A stretch of DNA of 14,570 nucleotides from Capsulimonas sp. (GTDB lineage: Bacteria > Armatimonadota > Armatimonadia > Armatimonadales > Capsulimonadaceae): contig JAOQAA010000589.1 in the NCBI GenBank assembly GCA_025963815.1, positions 1 to 14,570 of the forward strand, written 5' to 3'. The notes under the pieces were generated by a model. It was not told the DNA's origin. It was given only the letters and a program-made list of their open reading frames with translations, and ran no database searches. The first letter of the stretch is position 1. Each line of letters starts with the position of its first letter. Made by a program: the position numbers and the translations under genes. Shown piece after piece: positions 7,177 to 14,570 of this stretch.

Positions 7177-8048
7177 GCCGCTTTCTCCAGCGTGCTCGCG
7201 CTGCCCGAGAGCCGATAGATCGTTTGTCCGCATGCATCGAAGGCGTCGGAGATGCCCAGCAGCGACTCCGAGTGACCGATAAACAGCAGCCCACCTGGCG
7301 CAAGGCGAGCAGCGAAGCGCTCGAACAGCCGTTTTTGCGTCGGCTTGTCAAAGTAAATCACGACGTTACGGCAAAAGATAATATCGAACTTCGTATCCGC
7401 TTTCATGGGCCAGGCCGGGTCCAGCAGATTGACCTGCCGGAAGGTCAGATGCTCCTGAAGCTCACGCCGGACCTTGTAATGCCCTTCGCGCTCGCCCACG
7501 CCACGCAGAAAGTATTTTCGCAGTAGACTGGGCGCGATCGTGTCCGTTCTGCTTTCTTCATAAACGCCTCGCTCGGCGTGGGCCAAAACGTTTGTGTCGA
7601 TATCCGAGGCCAATTGCCGCCAGTTCCAATCGGGATGCGCCGCGAGCGCCTCGGAGAGCGTGACGCCGAGCGTGTAAGGCTCTTCGCCTGTCGAACAGCC
7701 TGCGTGCCAGACGCGCAGCTTGGGGGCGCGTTCGCCGCGCCGCGCGCTCTGGACCAGCGAAGGAACCAGCTCCTTGGCGATAAAATCAAAGTGATGCGGC
7801 TCACGGAAGAAATCCGTCTTGTTCGTCGTGATGGAGTTGATGAAGGCGCTCTGCTCTTCACTGTCCCGCGAGTTCGTCACAAGATCGTAATACTCAGAGA
7901 ACGAAGTGATCTTGTGCAGCCGAAGCCGTTTGGTCAGGCGTGACAGCACCAGCTGGCGTTTGCCTTCGTTGATGACGATCCCCGTGAGCTGGTAGATCAA
8001 GTCACTAAATTTGGCGAATTCTTTATCGGTAAGTTCGGGCTCTTCCAT
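7173..8048 (-). CDS. cheR: CheR, chemoreceptor methyltransferase
   Basis: CheR transfers methyl groups from S-adenosylmethionine to receptor glutamates, opposing CheB. The 291-residue protein has the N-terminal helical domain (about 5-75), then T-T-N-K-T-D-F-F-R-E (74-83), the SAM-binding stretch H-A-G-C-S-T-G-E-E-P-Y (115-125), A-S-D-I-D-T-N-V-L (147-155) and C-R-N-V-V-I-Y-F-D (226-234), ending with F-I-G-H-S-E-S-L (256-263). Everything expected for an active enzyme is present. It follows the triple-PAS receptor, whose GFEEF tail is a plausible docking peptide for it, after a 94-base gap holding a stem-loop. Its stop codon overlaps the cheD GTG start. The ribosome binding site is weak (GAAG). 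Confidence 0.97.
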   Translation of the reverse strand: MEEPELTDKEFAKFSDLIYQLTGIVINEGKRQLVLSRLTKRLRLHKITSFSEYYDLVTNSRDSEEQSAFINSITTNKTDFFREPHHFDFIAKELVPSLVQSARRGERAPKLRVWHAGCSTGEEPYTLGVTLSEALAAHPDWNWRQLASDIDTNVLAHAERGVYEESRTDTIAPSLLRKYFLRGVGEREGHYKVRRELQEHLTFRQVNLLDPAWPMKADTKFDIIFCRNVVIYFDKPTQKRLFERFAARLAPGGLLFIGHSESLLGISDAFDACGQTIYRLSGSASTLEKAA

Positions 8049-8075
8049 AATCTTCGATCCGATCCATCGGAATAT

Positions 8076-8112
8076 TCAGCGCCATTCCAATCGACAATTG
8101 AAATGGCGCTGA
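8076..8112 (-). promoter_or_regulatory. Stem-loop inside the che operon between mcp and cheR
   Basis: TCAGCGCCATT (8076-8086) is the exact complement of AATGGCGCTGA (8102-8112), an 11-bp stem. After one C/A mismatch, CAAT (8088-8091) and ATTG (8097-8100) add four pairs. It fills much of the 94-base gap between the receptor stop and cheR start. Only a short AT-rich stretch (AATATT on the minus strand) follows, not a real T-run, so partial termination or mRNA processing/stabilisation are both possible. Confidence 0.55.
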
Positions 8113-8142
8113 TGTGGGTCTCCCGAGGGAGATTGGGCGGAC

Positions 8143-10575
8143 CTAGAACTCTTCGAAGCCGTCGTCGTCCTTGATGAACGAGGTTGGGCGCCGGGCCGGC
8201 GCGGCGGCGCGCGGCGCGCTGAAGGCGGAGCGCTGCGGAGCGGGAGCGAACCGGCTGCTTGCGGCCGGTCGGGCCGGAGCTGGCTTTTGCACGGGACGGA
8301 CGTTCTCGGATTCCCGCATCATGGCGTCAATGTAGCTCGGGTCCACCTGGAACTGTCCGACGACGCGGACGAGATCCTTGGCCTGGTTGGTCGTGCCCTG
8401 GCTCGTGGCGGCGGCTTCCTCGACCAGCGCGGCGTTTTGCTGCGTGATCTGGTCCATCTGCATGATCGCGGTGTTTACCTGCTCGATGCCCGCAGCCTGC
8501 TCCTGGGAAGCGGCCGAGATTTCCGCGATGATGTCGGCGACCTTCTTGACCGAGGTCACGATCTCTTCCAGCTGCTGGCCGCTCTGGTTGACCAGGGTGC
8601 TGCCTTCCTGGACTTTCGACACGCTGTCTTGAACGAGCGTCTTGATCTCCTTGGCGGCGGTGGCGCTGCGGCCGGCGAGTGTCCGGACTTCGGCGGCGAC
8701 AACGGCGAAGCCGCGTCCTTGCTCGCCGACGCGCGCCGCTTCCACGGCGGCGTTCAGGGCCAGCAGGTTGGTCTGGAACGCGATCTCGTCGATCACCGAG
8801 ATGATGTCCGCGATGCGCTTGGACGCCTTGTTGATCTCTTCCATCGAGTTGACAGCCTTGCCGACCACGCTGCCGCCGCGCTCGGCGACTTCACGGGCCT
8901 GAGCCGCCAACTGGTTAGCCTGCCGGGCGTTGTCCGCGTTCTGCTTGACGGTGGAGGTCATCTCCTCCATGCTGGACGCCGTTTCTTCCAGGCTGGACGC
9001 CGTTTCTTCGGTGCGGCGCGACAGGTCGTCGTTTCCGGCGGAGACTTCGTTGGAAGACGCCACGATGCTGTCGGAGGCGACGCGGACCTGAGCGATCAGC
9101 TGCGAAAGGTTCGCGGTCATATCGTTGAACGCCGTGGCCAGCTTGCCGATGGCGTCATCTTTTTCCACCGGGATCTGCTGGGTCAGGTCGCCCTGAGTGA
9201 TGGCGAGGGCCGCACCCATCATTTCCTCGATCTTCGCCGACAGGTACTCTTTCTCCGCAATCTGCTCCTGCTGGCGCGCTTCCATGGCGACCTTTTCGGT
9301 GATCCGCTCCCAGTAAACGACGAAGCCGGTCACGGCGCCCTTGTCGTCCTTGGTGCTGGTGACAGTTACATCGCAGACACACGGTCCAGTCTTGATGCGC
9401 GACTGATACGGATGATTGCGCGTGTCGGACGCCTTACGGAACTCTTCGGGCTCGTCGGTGAAGAGCCACTGCAGCGACTTGCCGGTCGTCTCATCGGCTC
9501 GGAATGAGCGCCAGGCGTCGCTGTGGCGGTGCAGGTTAGGCTCCATGAACCGCATGATGTCGACAGCCTTCTCGTTGGCGTAGAGCACGTTCCAGTGCAT
9601 GTCGCAAAGGAAGGTGTTCGCCGTGGATTTGTCCAGCGTCGTCATCAGCTGCTGAACGCGCGCTTCCTGAGCGACCTTGTCCGTGATCCGCTCCCAGTAA
9701 ACGGCGTAGCCGGTCACGGCGCCCTTGTTGTTCTTAGTGCTGGTGATGGTTACGTCGCAGACACATGGTCCGGTCTTGATTCGAGCCTGATAGGGATGAT
9801 TGCGAGAATCCGACGCCTTGCGGAACTCCTCGGGTTCATCGGTAAAGAGCCATTGCAGCGACTTGCCGACGGCGTCGTCCGCGCGGAACGACTTCCACGT
9901 GTCGCTGTGCCGGTGCAGGTTCGGCTCCATAAAGCGCATGATGTCCATTGCTTTGTCATTGGCGTAGAGCACGTTCCAGTCCATATCGCAGAGGAAGGTG
10001 TTCGAGGTCGAATGATCCAGGGTCGTCATCAGCTGCTGTGTGCGGGCTTCCTGCGCCAGCTTGTCCGTGATGCGCTCCCAGTCGACGGCGTAGCCGATCA
10101 GGTCGCCGTTTTCCGCGCGGATGCCGTTGATCTGAACGTCGCAAACGCAGGGACCGGTCTTGATGTGGGACTGGTAGGGATGATTGCGCGGATCGGCGGC
10201 GCGCCGGAATTCGAACGGTTCGTCCGTGAAGAGGAAGCTCAGGTTGTCGCCGACAATGTCCGCAGCGCGGAACGACTTCCAGGATTCGCTGTAAGCGTGT
10301 AGGTTCGGCTCCATGAACTCCAGGATGTCGAAGCTCTTCTGGTTGGCGTACAGGATGTTGAAATCCCGGTCGCACAGGAACGTGTTCGAGCGAGAGTTGT
10401 CCAGCGCGGACTTCGCCCACGCCAGCATGTTCGGCGCCTTCGGAGCGCTCGCCACGACGGAGAGCTTGGGACGGGGGGCGCGTGTCGGCTTGTTATCGCC
10501 CTCGACGACGTTCAGTTCGGTCTTGCGCGCTGTCGCGCGGGGGGCGGTCGTTGTTGTTTTTGCGGCGGCTGCCAT
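8143..10575 (-). CDS. Soluble methyl-accepting chemotaxis protein with three tandem PAS domains
   Basis: This 810-residue receptor is the sensor of the operon. Counted from the chosen ATG: an Ala/Thr/Lys-rich start, three 128-residue PAS-type repeats at 58-185, 186-313 and 314-441, a HAMP-like stretch about 445-495, then a long coiled-coil signalling domain with the hairpin tip [16 protein letters not shown] (600-615) and aligning without gaps to 36-heptad receptors such as Tsr. Methylation-type segments ([17 protein letters not shown]) precede it. No membrane helix is present, so it is cytoplasmic. The tail is Pro/Ala/Arg-rich and ends DDDGFEEF, matching the x-W/F-E-E-F docking peptide bound by CheR in related systems. 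The start at 10575 has AGGAG nine bases upstream; a longer reading to 10665 would run into cheW. The ligand is unknown: each PAS keeps three cysteines. Confidence 0.95.
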   Translation of the reverse strand: MAAAAKTTTTAPRATARKTELNVVEGDNKPTRAPRPKLSVVASAPKAPNMLAWAKSALDNSRSNTFLCDRDFNILYANQKSFDILEFMEPNLHAYSESWKSFRAADIVGDNLSFLFTDEPFEFRRAADPRNHPYQSHIKTGPCVCDVQINGIRAENGDLIGYAVDWERITDKLAQEARTQQLMTTLDHSTSNTFLCDMDWNVLYANDKAMDIMRFMEPNLHRHSDTWKSFRADDAVGKSLQWLFTDEPEEFRKASDSRNHPYQARIKTGPCVCDVTITSTKNNKGAVTGYAVYWERITDKVAQEARVQQLMTTLDKSTANTFLCDMHWNVLYANEKAVDIMRFMEPNLHRHSDAWRSFRADETTGKSLQWLFTDEPEEFRKASDTRNHPYQSRIKTGPCVCDVTVTSTKDDKGAVTGFVVYWERITEKVAMEARQQEQIAEKEYLSAKIEEMMGAALAITQGDLTQQIPVEKDDAIGKLATAFNDMTANLSQLIAQVRVASDSIVASSNEVSAGNDDLSRRTEETASSLEETASSMEEMTSTVKQNADNARQANQLAAQAREVAERGGSVVGKAVNSMEEINKASKRIADIISVIDEIAFQTNLLALNAAVEAARVGEQGRGFAVVAAEVRTLAGRSATAAKEIKTLVQDSVSKVQEGSTLVNQSGQQLEEIVTSVKKVADIIAEISAASQEQAAGIEQVNTAIMQMDQITQQNAALVEEAAATSQGTTNQAKDLVRVVGQFQVDPSYIDAMMRESENVRPVQKPAPARPAASSRFAPAPQRSAFSAPRAAAPARRPTSFIKDDDGFEEF
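9253..10404 (-). repeat. Three tandem 384-bp PAS-encoding repeats
   Basis: Units lie at 10404-10021, 10020-9637 and 9636-9253, each exactly 128 codons with no gaps. Units two and three are clearly similar at DNA level as well as protein (same stretch around the GPCVCDV codons with few changes), while unit one is more diverged ([20 protein letters not shown] and a [11 protein letters not shown] loop). All three keep [35 protein letters not shown] and WERIT. This indicates an old first duplication and a more recent second one, or gene conversion between units two and three. Confidence 0.92.
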
Positions 10576-10621
10576 GGTTCGTAACTCCTGTTGATGAGAC
10601 CTGTGTTTGAAAATATGGCCC

Positions 10622-11119
10622 TTAGGCCGCAAGCGCGAGAGGAGCAGGCTCCCCAAGCAGAACAATATCGATATCGAGTAAAATGATCAGATTTTCTCCC
10701 ATGCGGGCCATGCCGCGCAGTGTGCTGGAGCTCATTGAGTTTCCAAAATCCGGAGCCGGCTGGATGTCGCTGAGAGGAATATTGACCACTTCCGAGACGC
10801 TGTCCACAATCACTCCCATCACCCGATTCTGCACCACCACCACCACGATGGCGGTGAACTGGTTGTACTCGATCTCCTCCAGGCCGAACTTGCGGCGAAG
10901 GTCGACAATCGGGACAATGGTGCCGCGCAGGTTCAGCACGCCGACCACCTCGGGAGGGGCGTTTGGAATGCGTGTGGTGGGGACATATCCTTTGATTTCC
11001 TGGACCTTCAGGATGTCCACGCCATACTCTTCGTCGCCGAGAGAGAAGGTGAGGTACTGATTGGCGTCGGCGGAAGATCCGGCGTCATTCTGAGAAAACT
11101 GCGTTTGTTCAAGCGCCAT
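10622..11119 (-). CDS. cheW: CheW, receptor-kinase coupling protein
   Basis: CheW links the receptor tip to the CheA P5 domain in the signalling array. The 165-residue protein is a single CheW domain after an 18-residue flexible start: [15 protein letters not shown] (22-36), V-Q-E-I-K-G-Y (39-45), [12 protein letters not shown] (55-66, with the conserved N-L-R-G), P-I-V-D-L-R-R-K-F (70-78) and V-D-S-V-S-E-V (105-111). A short Ala/Leu tail ends it. Translation starts at an ATG with AAAGGA at suitable spacing, 26 bases after cheA. The triple-PAS receptor gene follows after 46 bases. Confidence 0.96.
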   Translation of the reverse strand: MALEQTQFSQNDAGSSADANQYLTFSLGDEEYGVDILKVQEIKGYVPTTRIPNAPPEVVGVLNLRGTIVPIVDLRRKFGLEEIEYNQFTAIVVVVVQNRVMGVIVDSVSEVVNIPLSDIQPAPDFGNSMSSSTLRGMARMGENLIILLDIDIVLLGEPAPLALAA

Positions 11120-11145
11120 GGGTAGTATCCTTTGTCGAGATTGGG

Positions 11146-13260
11146 TTAGGCGGCCGTGGCCAGCGCGGCGTCGCCCGAAAGCGTTTCCCGCACTAATCCC
11201 GGAACGTCGAGAATGAGAGCGACACGGCCATCGCCCATAATGGTGGCGCCGGCAATGCCGCGCACCTTTCGATAATTGGTTTCCAGACTTTTGATCACGA
11301 CCTGGCTTTGTCCGATCAGTTCATCGACAAGCACGGCGACCTTGTGATTATCGTTCTCGACGATGACCAGCAGGCCCTGAGTGGGATCGGTGACCTTGGG
11401 AACGGAGCCGAAGATTTGGTACAGACGGACGACCGGCAGCACCTCTCCGCGCACCATCGCGATCTCCGCGCGTCCCGCGATCTTGCGAACATCGCCGGCG
11501 GCGGGCTGAATGCTCTCGACGATACTGGTAAGCGGCAGGATGTAAGTCTCATCACCCACCGTCAGCGAAAGCCCCTCAAGGATCGCCATCGTCAAAGGCA
11601 GACGGATACGGAACTTGGTGCCGACGCCGGGCGTGGAGCTGAGGGTGATCGAGCCGCCAAGCGCCTGCACGGCCTGCTTCACGATGTCCATGCCGACGCC
11701 GCGTCCAGAAAGGTCCGTGACCGCCGGCGCCGTGGAGAACCCGGGCATGAAGATGAAGTTGTACAGGGTTTCGTCGGCGGGAGTGTCGTTCTCCGTCACC
11801 CATCCGCGCTCGATCGCCTTCTTTAAGATACGCTCGCGGCTGAGGCCGCGTCCGTCATCCGACACTTCCACGGCGATGCTTCCGCCTTCGTGCAGCGCAT
11901 GGAGCGAAACAGTCCCGGTTTCGGGCTTGCCGGCCGCGCGTCGTTCTTCGGGCGTTTCTAAGCCGTGATCGATGGAGTTTCGGACTAAGTGTGTGAGCGG
12001 GTCCGCGATAGACTCGATCATGCCCTTGTCCAGCTCCGTATCTTCGCCGGAGGTCTTCAGTTCGATTTTCTTCCCGACCGTGGCGGCTAGATCGCGCACC
12101 AGGCGCGGGAAGCGGCCGAAGGCGTGCTTGATCGGCAGCATCCGGACAGCCATCACGCGTTCCTGAAGCTCACGGGACGCGCGCTCCATCTCGGCGACGG
12201 CTTCGATCAGGCGGGGCAGCTTCGCCATGGAGAAGTCCTGCACGACTTCATTGAGCATGGATTGGTTGATCACCAATTCCCCGACGAGGTTGATCAGCTT
12301 GTCGACCTTGTCCGTGGCGACGCGCAGGGTCTGAGCTTCGGCTGGCGGCGCTTTCGGAGCGGATTCGCTGAAAGGCGCGGGGATTGCAGGGGCGGCGCTT
12401 ACGGACGCCGCAATAGGAGAAGCGACCACTGTTTCGGTAACAGGTGTTTTTATGGTCGGCGCCGCAAGTACAGGAGGCGCGGCTTCCTCAAGTTTTGCCG
12501 GTTCGGCGGGCTTTGCGCTTTCGCCGAGCACTTCAAGATGGATATCACTGTCATCGGCGACAAACTCAAAGATCTCCAGAATCGCTTCCGAGGTCCAGTC
12601 CGAGCGCAGCTCAATGTCCCAGCTCAGATAACAGGTCTCCGGGTCCATCTCGTTCAAGGCGGGCAGCTGAGAATCGTCGCATACGACACTCAGGATCTCG
12701 CCCGCCTTGGCCAGCTGGCCCAGGAGCAAGATGGGGTCTCCGCCCTGGCGCATGATGTCTGCTCCCGGGGCGAAATGCAGACGATAGCTGCGTACGACTG
12801 ACCAGACGCCCCAGCCCTCTTCCTCAGCTGCTTTCGGCTGTGGGAGTGCGGTTTGCTCGGCGCCCATCATCGGCCTTCCTAAAATCGCGGCTTCGATCCG
12901 CGCCGATAGCGCCGCCGAGTCCGGCGCCGCCGCGGATTCGCCGCGCGCCACCGCCAGAAGGGCTTTCATTTGGTCGGCGGATTCGAAGAGCACCTGGGAG
13001 AGGGAACGATCGATTTTGATCTCGCCGTTGCGCACCTTGTCCAGCAGCGTTTCGAGGCCATGAGTGAAGTGCGCAATGTCCGTAAATCCAAAAGTGGCGC
13101 TGCCACCTTTGATGGAGTGCGCGCACCGGAAAATTGTGTTGAGCAGCTCCAGATCGCCTGGGGCTTCCTCCAGGCGCAGCAGCAGGCCTTCCAGGTCGGC
13201 CAGCAGGTCGCTGGCCTCCTCAAAGAACGCCTGGTGGAACATCGTCATATCTAGGTTCAC
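11146..13260 (-). CDS. cheA: CheA, chemotaxis histidine kinase
   Basis: This 704-residue kinase phosphorylates itself under receptor control and passes phosphate to CheY and CheB. Domains: P1/HPt (about 5-110) with phospho-acceptor His48 (CAHSIKGG); a middle domain at 150-245 (D-P-E-T-C-Y-L-S-W-D-I-E-L) replacing the classic E. coli P2; a long Ala/Pro linker (250-308); P3 dimerisation (312-375); P4 ATPase with N-box N-S-I-D-H-G (428-433), D-D-G-R-G (468-472) and G-R-G-V-G-M-D (519-525); and P5 CheW-like (560-690). The start codon is GTG at 13260, overlapping the cheY stop as GTGA, with AAAGG upstream; an ATG four codons later is the alternative. All catalytic elements are intact. The P1-middle-P3-P4-P5 order is normal for the family. 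Confidence 0.97.
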   Translation of the reverse strand: MNLDMTMFHQAFFEEASDLLADLEGLLLRLEEAPGDLELLNTIFRCAHSIKGGSATFGFTDIAHFTHGLETLLDKVRNGEIKIDRSLSQVLFESADQMKALLAVARGESAAAPDSAALSARIEAAILGRPMMGAEQTALPQPKAAEEEGWGVWSVVRSYRLHFAPGADIMRQGGDPILLLGQLAKAGEILSVVCDDSQLPALNEMDPETCYLSWDIELRSDWTSEAILEIFEFVADDSDIHLEVLGESAKPAEPAKLEEAAPPVLAAPTIKTPVTETVVASPIAASVSAAPAIPAPFSESAPKAPPAEAQTLRVATDKVDKLINLVGELVINQSMLNEVVQDFSMAKLPRLIEAVAEMERASRELQERVMAVRMLPIKHAFGRFPRLVRDLAATVGKKIELKTSGEDTELDKGMIESIADPLTHLVRNSIDHGLETPEERRAAGKPETGTVSLHALHEGGSIAVEVSDDGRGLSRERILKKAIERGWVTENDTPADETLYNFIFMPGFSTAPAVTDLSGRGVGMDIVKQAVQALGGSITLSSTPGVGTKFRIRLPLTMAILEGLSLTVGDETYILPLTSIVESIQPAAGDVRKIAGRAEIAMVRGEVLPVVRLYQIFGSVPKVTDPTQGLLVIVENDNHKVAVLVDELIGQSQVVIKSLETNYRKVRGIAGATIMGDGRVALILDVPGLVRETLSGDAALATAA

Positions 13261-13634
13261 GCTGGGAGCACCTTTTCAATTACCTTGAGAAGCTGTTCGG
13301 GATGGAACGGCTTCACGATCCAGCCCGTGGCTCCCGCCGCCTTGCCTTCGGCCTTACGGCTATCCGTGCTTTCGGTGGTCAGCATCAGAATCGGCGTGAA
13401 GCGCAGGGCCGCTTTCGTGCGCGCTTCCTTGATGAATGTCAGGCCGTCCATCACTGGCATATTAAGGTCCGTGATGATCAGATCGACTTTGCCGCCTGGC
13501 GCTCCGGCGAGTTTCGCCAAGGCCTCCTGGCCGTTACCGCCTTCGAGCACGGTAAATCCGGCTCCTTTGAGCGTGAAGCCCACCATCTGCCGCATCGAAG
13601 TCGAGTCGTCTACAATAAGCGCTGTTTTAGCCAC
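13257..13634 (-). CDS. cheY: CheY-type single-domain response regulator
   Basis: This 125-residue stand-alone receiver is the likely output of the pathway. It has Asp9 and Asp10 for metal binding, phospho-acceptor Asp56 (IITDLNMPVMDG), Thr86/Thr87 (MLTTES) and Lys108 (IVKPF). In place of the usual aromatic switch residue of E. coli Tyr106 the position is Trp105/Ile106 (TGWIVKP), as in many proteobacterial operon CheY proteins. The start is GTG with AAAGGA eight to nine bases upstream. It overlaps cheA by four bases. Whether it binds a flagellar motor or another target cannot be seen from this window, because no flagellar gene is present. Confidence 0.96.
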   Translation of the reverse strand: MAKTALIVDDSTSMRQMVGFTLKGAGFTVLEGGNGQEALAKLAGAPGGKVDLIITDLNMPVMDGLTFIKEARTKAALRFTPILMLTTESTDSRKAEGKAAGATGWIVKPFHPEQLLKVIEKVLPA

Positions 13635-13669
13635 GTTGTCAGTCCTTTGGTTGAGGCGCCCCGAGGGTG

Positions 13670-13699
13670 CTTACATTCGTATTTCGGTACTTGTGTCAG
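13670..13699 (-). promoter_or_regulatory. Possible weak promoter before cheY
   Basis: On the minus strand CTGACA (13699-13694, five of six) and TGTAAG (13675-13670, four of six) are 18 bases apart in the 102-base gap between the MCP-like stop and the cheY GTG. The gap is the second longest inside the operon and has no terminator hairpin, so cheY and its followers may have their own promoter as well as read-through. The match is modest. Confidence 0.28.
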
Positions 13700-13736
13700 G
13701 GTTCATTAGCCCGTTTTAGTAAAGTTTTCGTCGATG

Positions 13737-14570
13737 TTAGAAAAGAGTGATATCGTCGTCGTCTCCCTGGTAACTGACGACTTCCAATGTCGGCGCGGCC
13801 CCCACGGCGTGCGCTGAGAACGCATTTTGTCCCACGGCATAGGCCAGTGTGCCGTATTCGGATTGCTCGTTCGCGCTGACGCCGCGAAGCGTATCGCGCA
13901 TGCGGCAGAGCGGATCCGCGACGTGTTCCAATCGCTGGCGCAATAGATCGTGGAATTGGAAGGCTATCACGATTTTGCCGATGTCCTGGCTGACCTTAAG
14001 GCTGCGATCGCCAAGGTCCGTGACAGCGGCCTGCGTGACTTCGTCCGCGGATTGAATCATGTCGAGCAGGTCATTGATGGCGATTTGCGCGGAGCAGCTT
14101 TTTTCCAGGCTGTGCTCGGCGGCGACGCCCAAAGAATCGAAGATCGCCTCGCTGTCTTCGCTGACTTGCTGGGTCAGGGAGCGCATCCGGTCGGTCGCCT
14201 TACGGCTGCGTTCGGAAAGCTTTCTGACTTCGCCGGCGATGACGGCGAAGCCAAGCCCGGCCTGCCCGGCGCGCGCCGCCTCAATGGAGGCGTTGAAGGC
14301 CAGAAGCACGGTTTGATCGGCAATCACTTCAATATCGTCCAGCAGCTTGCGCAGGTGTGTGGAGACCTCCGTCAGCGACTGGATCTGCTTGGCGGTTCGC
14401 GAAATCTGACGGGCGGTGCTGAGCATACCTTCGACAAATCCGCCCATGACGTCCGTTGCCTGCGAGGCGATTTTCGTGACGCTTCCACCGCTTTCCGATC
14501 CGGCGACCTGCTGTGCGCTGGCCGCCGCTTCGTCGGAGTCCGCGGAGATCTGCAGGAATGATCCGATCGC
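13737..14570 (-). CDS. MCP-like signalling protein with CheZ-like C-terminus (5' end outside window)
   Basis: The reading frame is open to the window edge, so the N-terminus is missing; 277 residues are visible. They hold a coiled coil with a divergent MCP hairpin ([18 protein letters not shown]), [12 protein letters not shown], then a second helical stretch, then [15 protein letters not shown] at 13964-13920. The spacing D-x3-Q equals that of CheZ Asp143 and Gln147, the residues that act on CheY-P. A flexible 50-residue linker ends in DDDDITLF, nearly the CheD tail and comparable in place to the acidic CheY-binding C-terminus of CheZ. It lies directly before cheY. Hence either a receptor or an MCP-domain CheY-P phosphatase; the second is inference from motif and context. 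No annotation of sensor domains is possible here. Confidence 0.85.
   Translation of the reverse strand, partial: AIGSFLQISADSDEAAASAQQVAGSESGGSVTKIASQATDVMGGFVEGMLSTARQISRTAKQIQSLTEVSTHLRKLLDDIEVIADQTVLLAFNASIEAARAGQAGLGFAVIAGEVRKLSERSRKATDRMRSLTQQVSEDSEAIFDSLGVAAEHSLEKSCSAQIAINDLLDMIQSADEVTQAAVTDLGDRSLKVSQDIGKIVIAFQFHDLLRQRLEHVADPLCRMRDTLRGVSANEQSEYGTLAYAVGQNAFSAHAVGAAPTLEVVSYQGDDDDITLF

Noticed and set aside
7177..7233. Longer CheD starting at ATG 7233
   Set aside because: It lies inside cheR, has no family similarity in the extra 19 residues, while GTG 7176 has a good ribosome binding site and overlaps the cheR stop.
8287..9507. 406-codon open frame on the plus strand opposite the triple-PAS receptor (and a similar one at 9523-10302)
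   Set aside because: It mirrors the GC-rich, well-conserved receptor frame, has Asp/Arg/Leu/Gly/His-biased composition typical of antisense shadows and no family resemblance.
9253..10404. Heme c attachment in the PAS repeats because of clustered cysteines
   Set aside because: The pattern is C-x-C without a following C-H pair, and the protein is cytoplasmic, so covalent heme c is not supported.
10576..10665. Longer triple-PAS receptor with 30 extra N-terminal residues (hydrophobic MFCLGSLLL start)
   Set aside because: The extension overlaps the cheW 3' end and lacks a ribosome binding site; ATG 10575 has AGGAG nine bases upstream. It should not be read as a membrane anchor.
13737..14447. Small complete 236-residue gene starting at ATG 14447
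   Set aside because: The frame stays open without a stop to the window edge, and the upstream residues continue the coiled coil, so the gene is a 3' part of a longer one.
1..14570. CRISPR array, tRNA or rRNA genes, insertion sequence or prophage
   Set aside because: No short direct-repeat array with spacers, no cloverleaf, rRNA-like stretch, transposase or phage protein was recognised on either strand.

Overview
The window looks like chromosomal DNA of a bacterium with moderately high GC content, almost fully coding. It carries a lipoprotein, a polysaccharide deacetylase and a complete taxis-type signalling operon. I recognise no diagnostic taxonomic marker. The mix (PRC-barrel protein, DUF2993-like lipoprotein, a DUF1854/ABC exporter pair outside any visible cyanophycin locus, and a long palindrome with C5/G5 tracts between genes) would fit a non-proteobacterial Gram-negative such as an Armatimonadota (Capsulimonas-like) or a neighbouring phylum. 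This is a weak inference; the che genes themselves resemble proteobacterial ones.

Layout. (1) 56-1283, plus strand: a two-domain PRC-barrel protein overlaps a DUF2993-like lipoprotein gene by 44 bases; a strong hairpin at 1288-1321 follows. (2) 4141-1354, minus strand: an ABC exporter with an unusual N-terminal extension (PH-like fold plus zinc ribbon) overlaps a DUF1854 gene by 11 bases. (3) 4379-5329, plus strand: an exported NodB-type polysaccharide deacetylase behind a good sigma70-type promoter. (4) 5327-5471: a perfect 38-bp inverted repeat separates it from the convergent che operon. (5) 14570-5497, minus strand: the chemosensory cluster, in transcription order [partial MCP-like protein with a CheZ-like tail] - cheY - cheA - cheW - mcp (three tandem PAS domains) - cheR - cheD - cheB.

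How the che genes should work together: the soluble triple-PAS receptor, bridged by CheW, controls CheA autophosphorylation. CheA passes phosphate to CheY (output) and CheB. CheR and CheB methylate and demethylate the receptor, probably docking on its C-terminal GFEEF peptide, and CheD deamidates receptor glutamines. The order cheY-cheA-cheW-mcp-cheR-cheD-cheB is that of the Pseudomonas aeruginosa Che2 (F7-type) cluster, whose receptor Aer2/McpB also carries PAS and ends in GWEEF. No stand-alone CheZ, CheC or CheX is present. The partial first protein joins a divergent MCP signalling hairpin to a D-x3-Q motif like the CheZ catalytic residues, so it is a candidate built-in CheY-P phosphatase. 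No flagellar genes are visible, so the output (swimming, twitching or a second-messenger pathway) cannot be decided here. No tRNA, rRNA, CRISPR, transposase or phage gene was seen, and no gene-free stretch exceeds 300 bases; the longest is 4142-4378.
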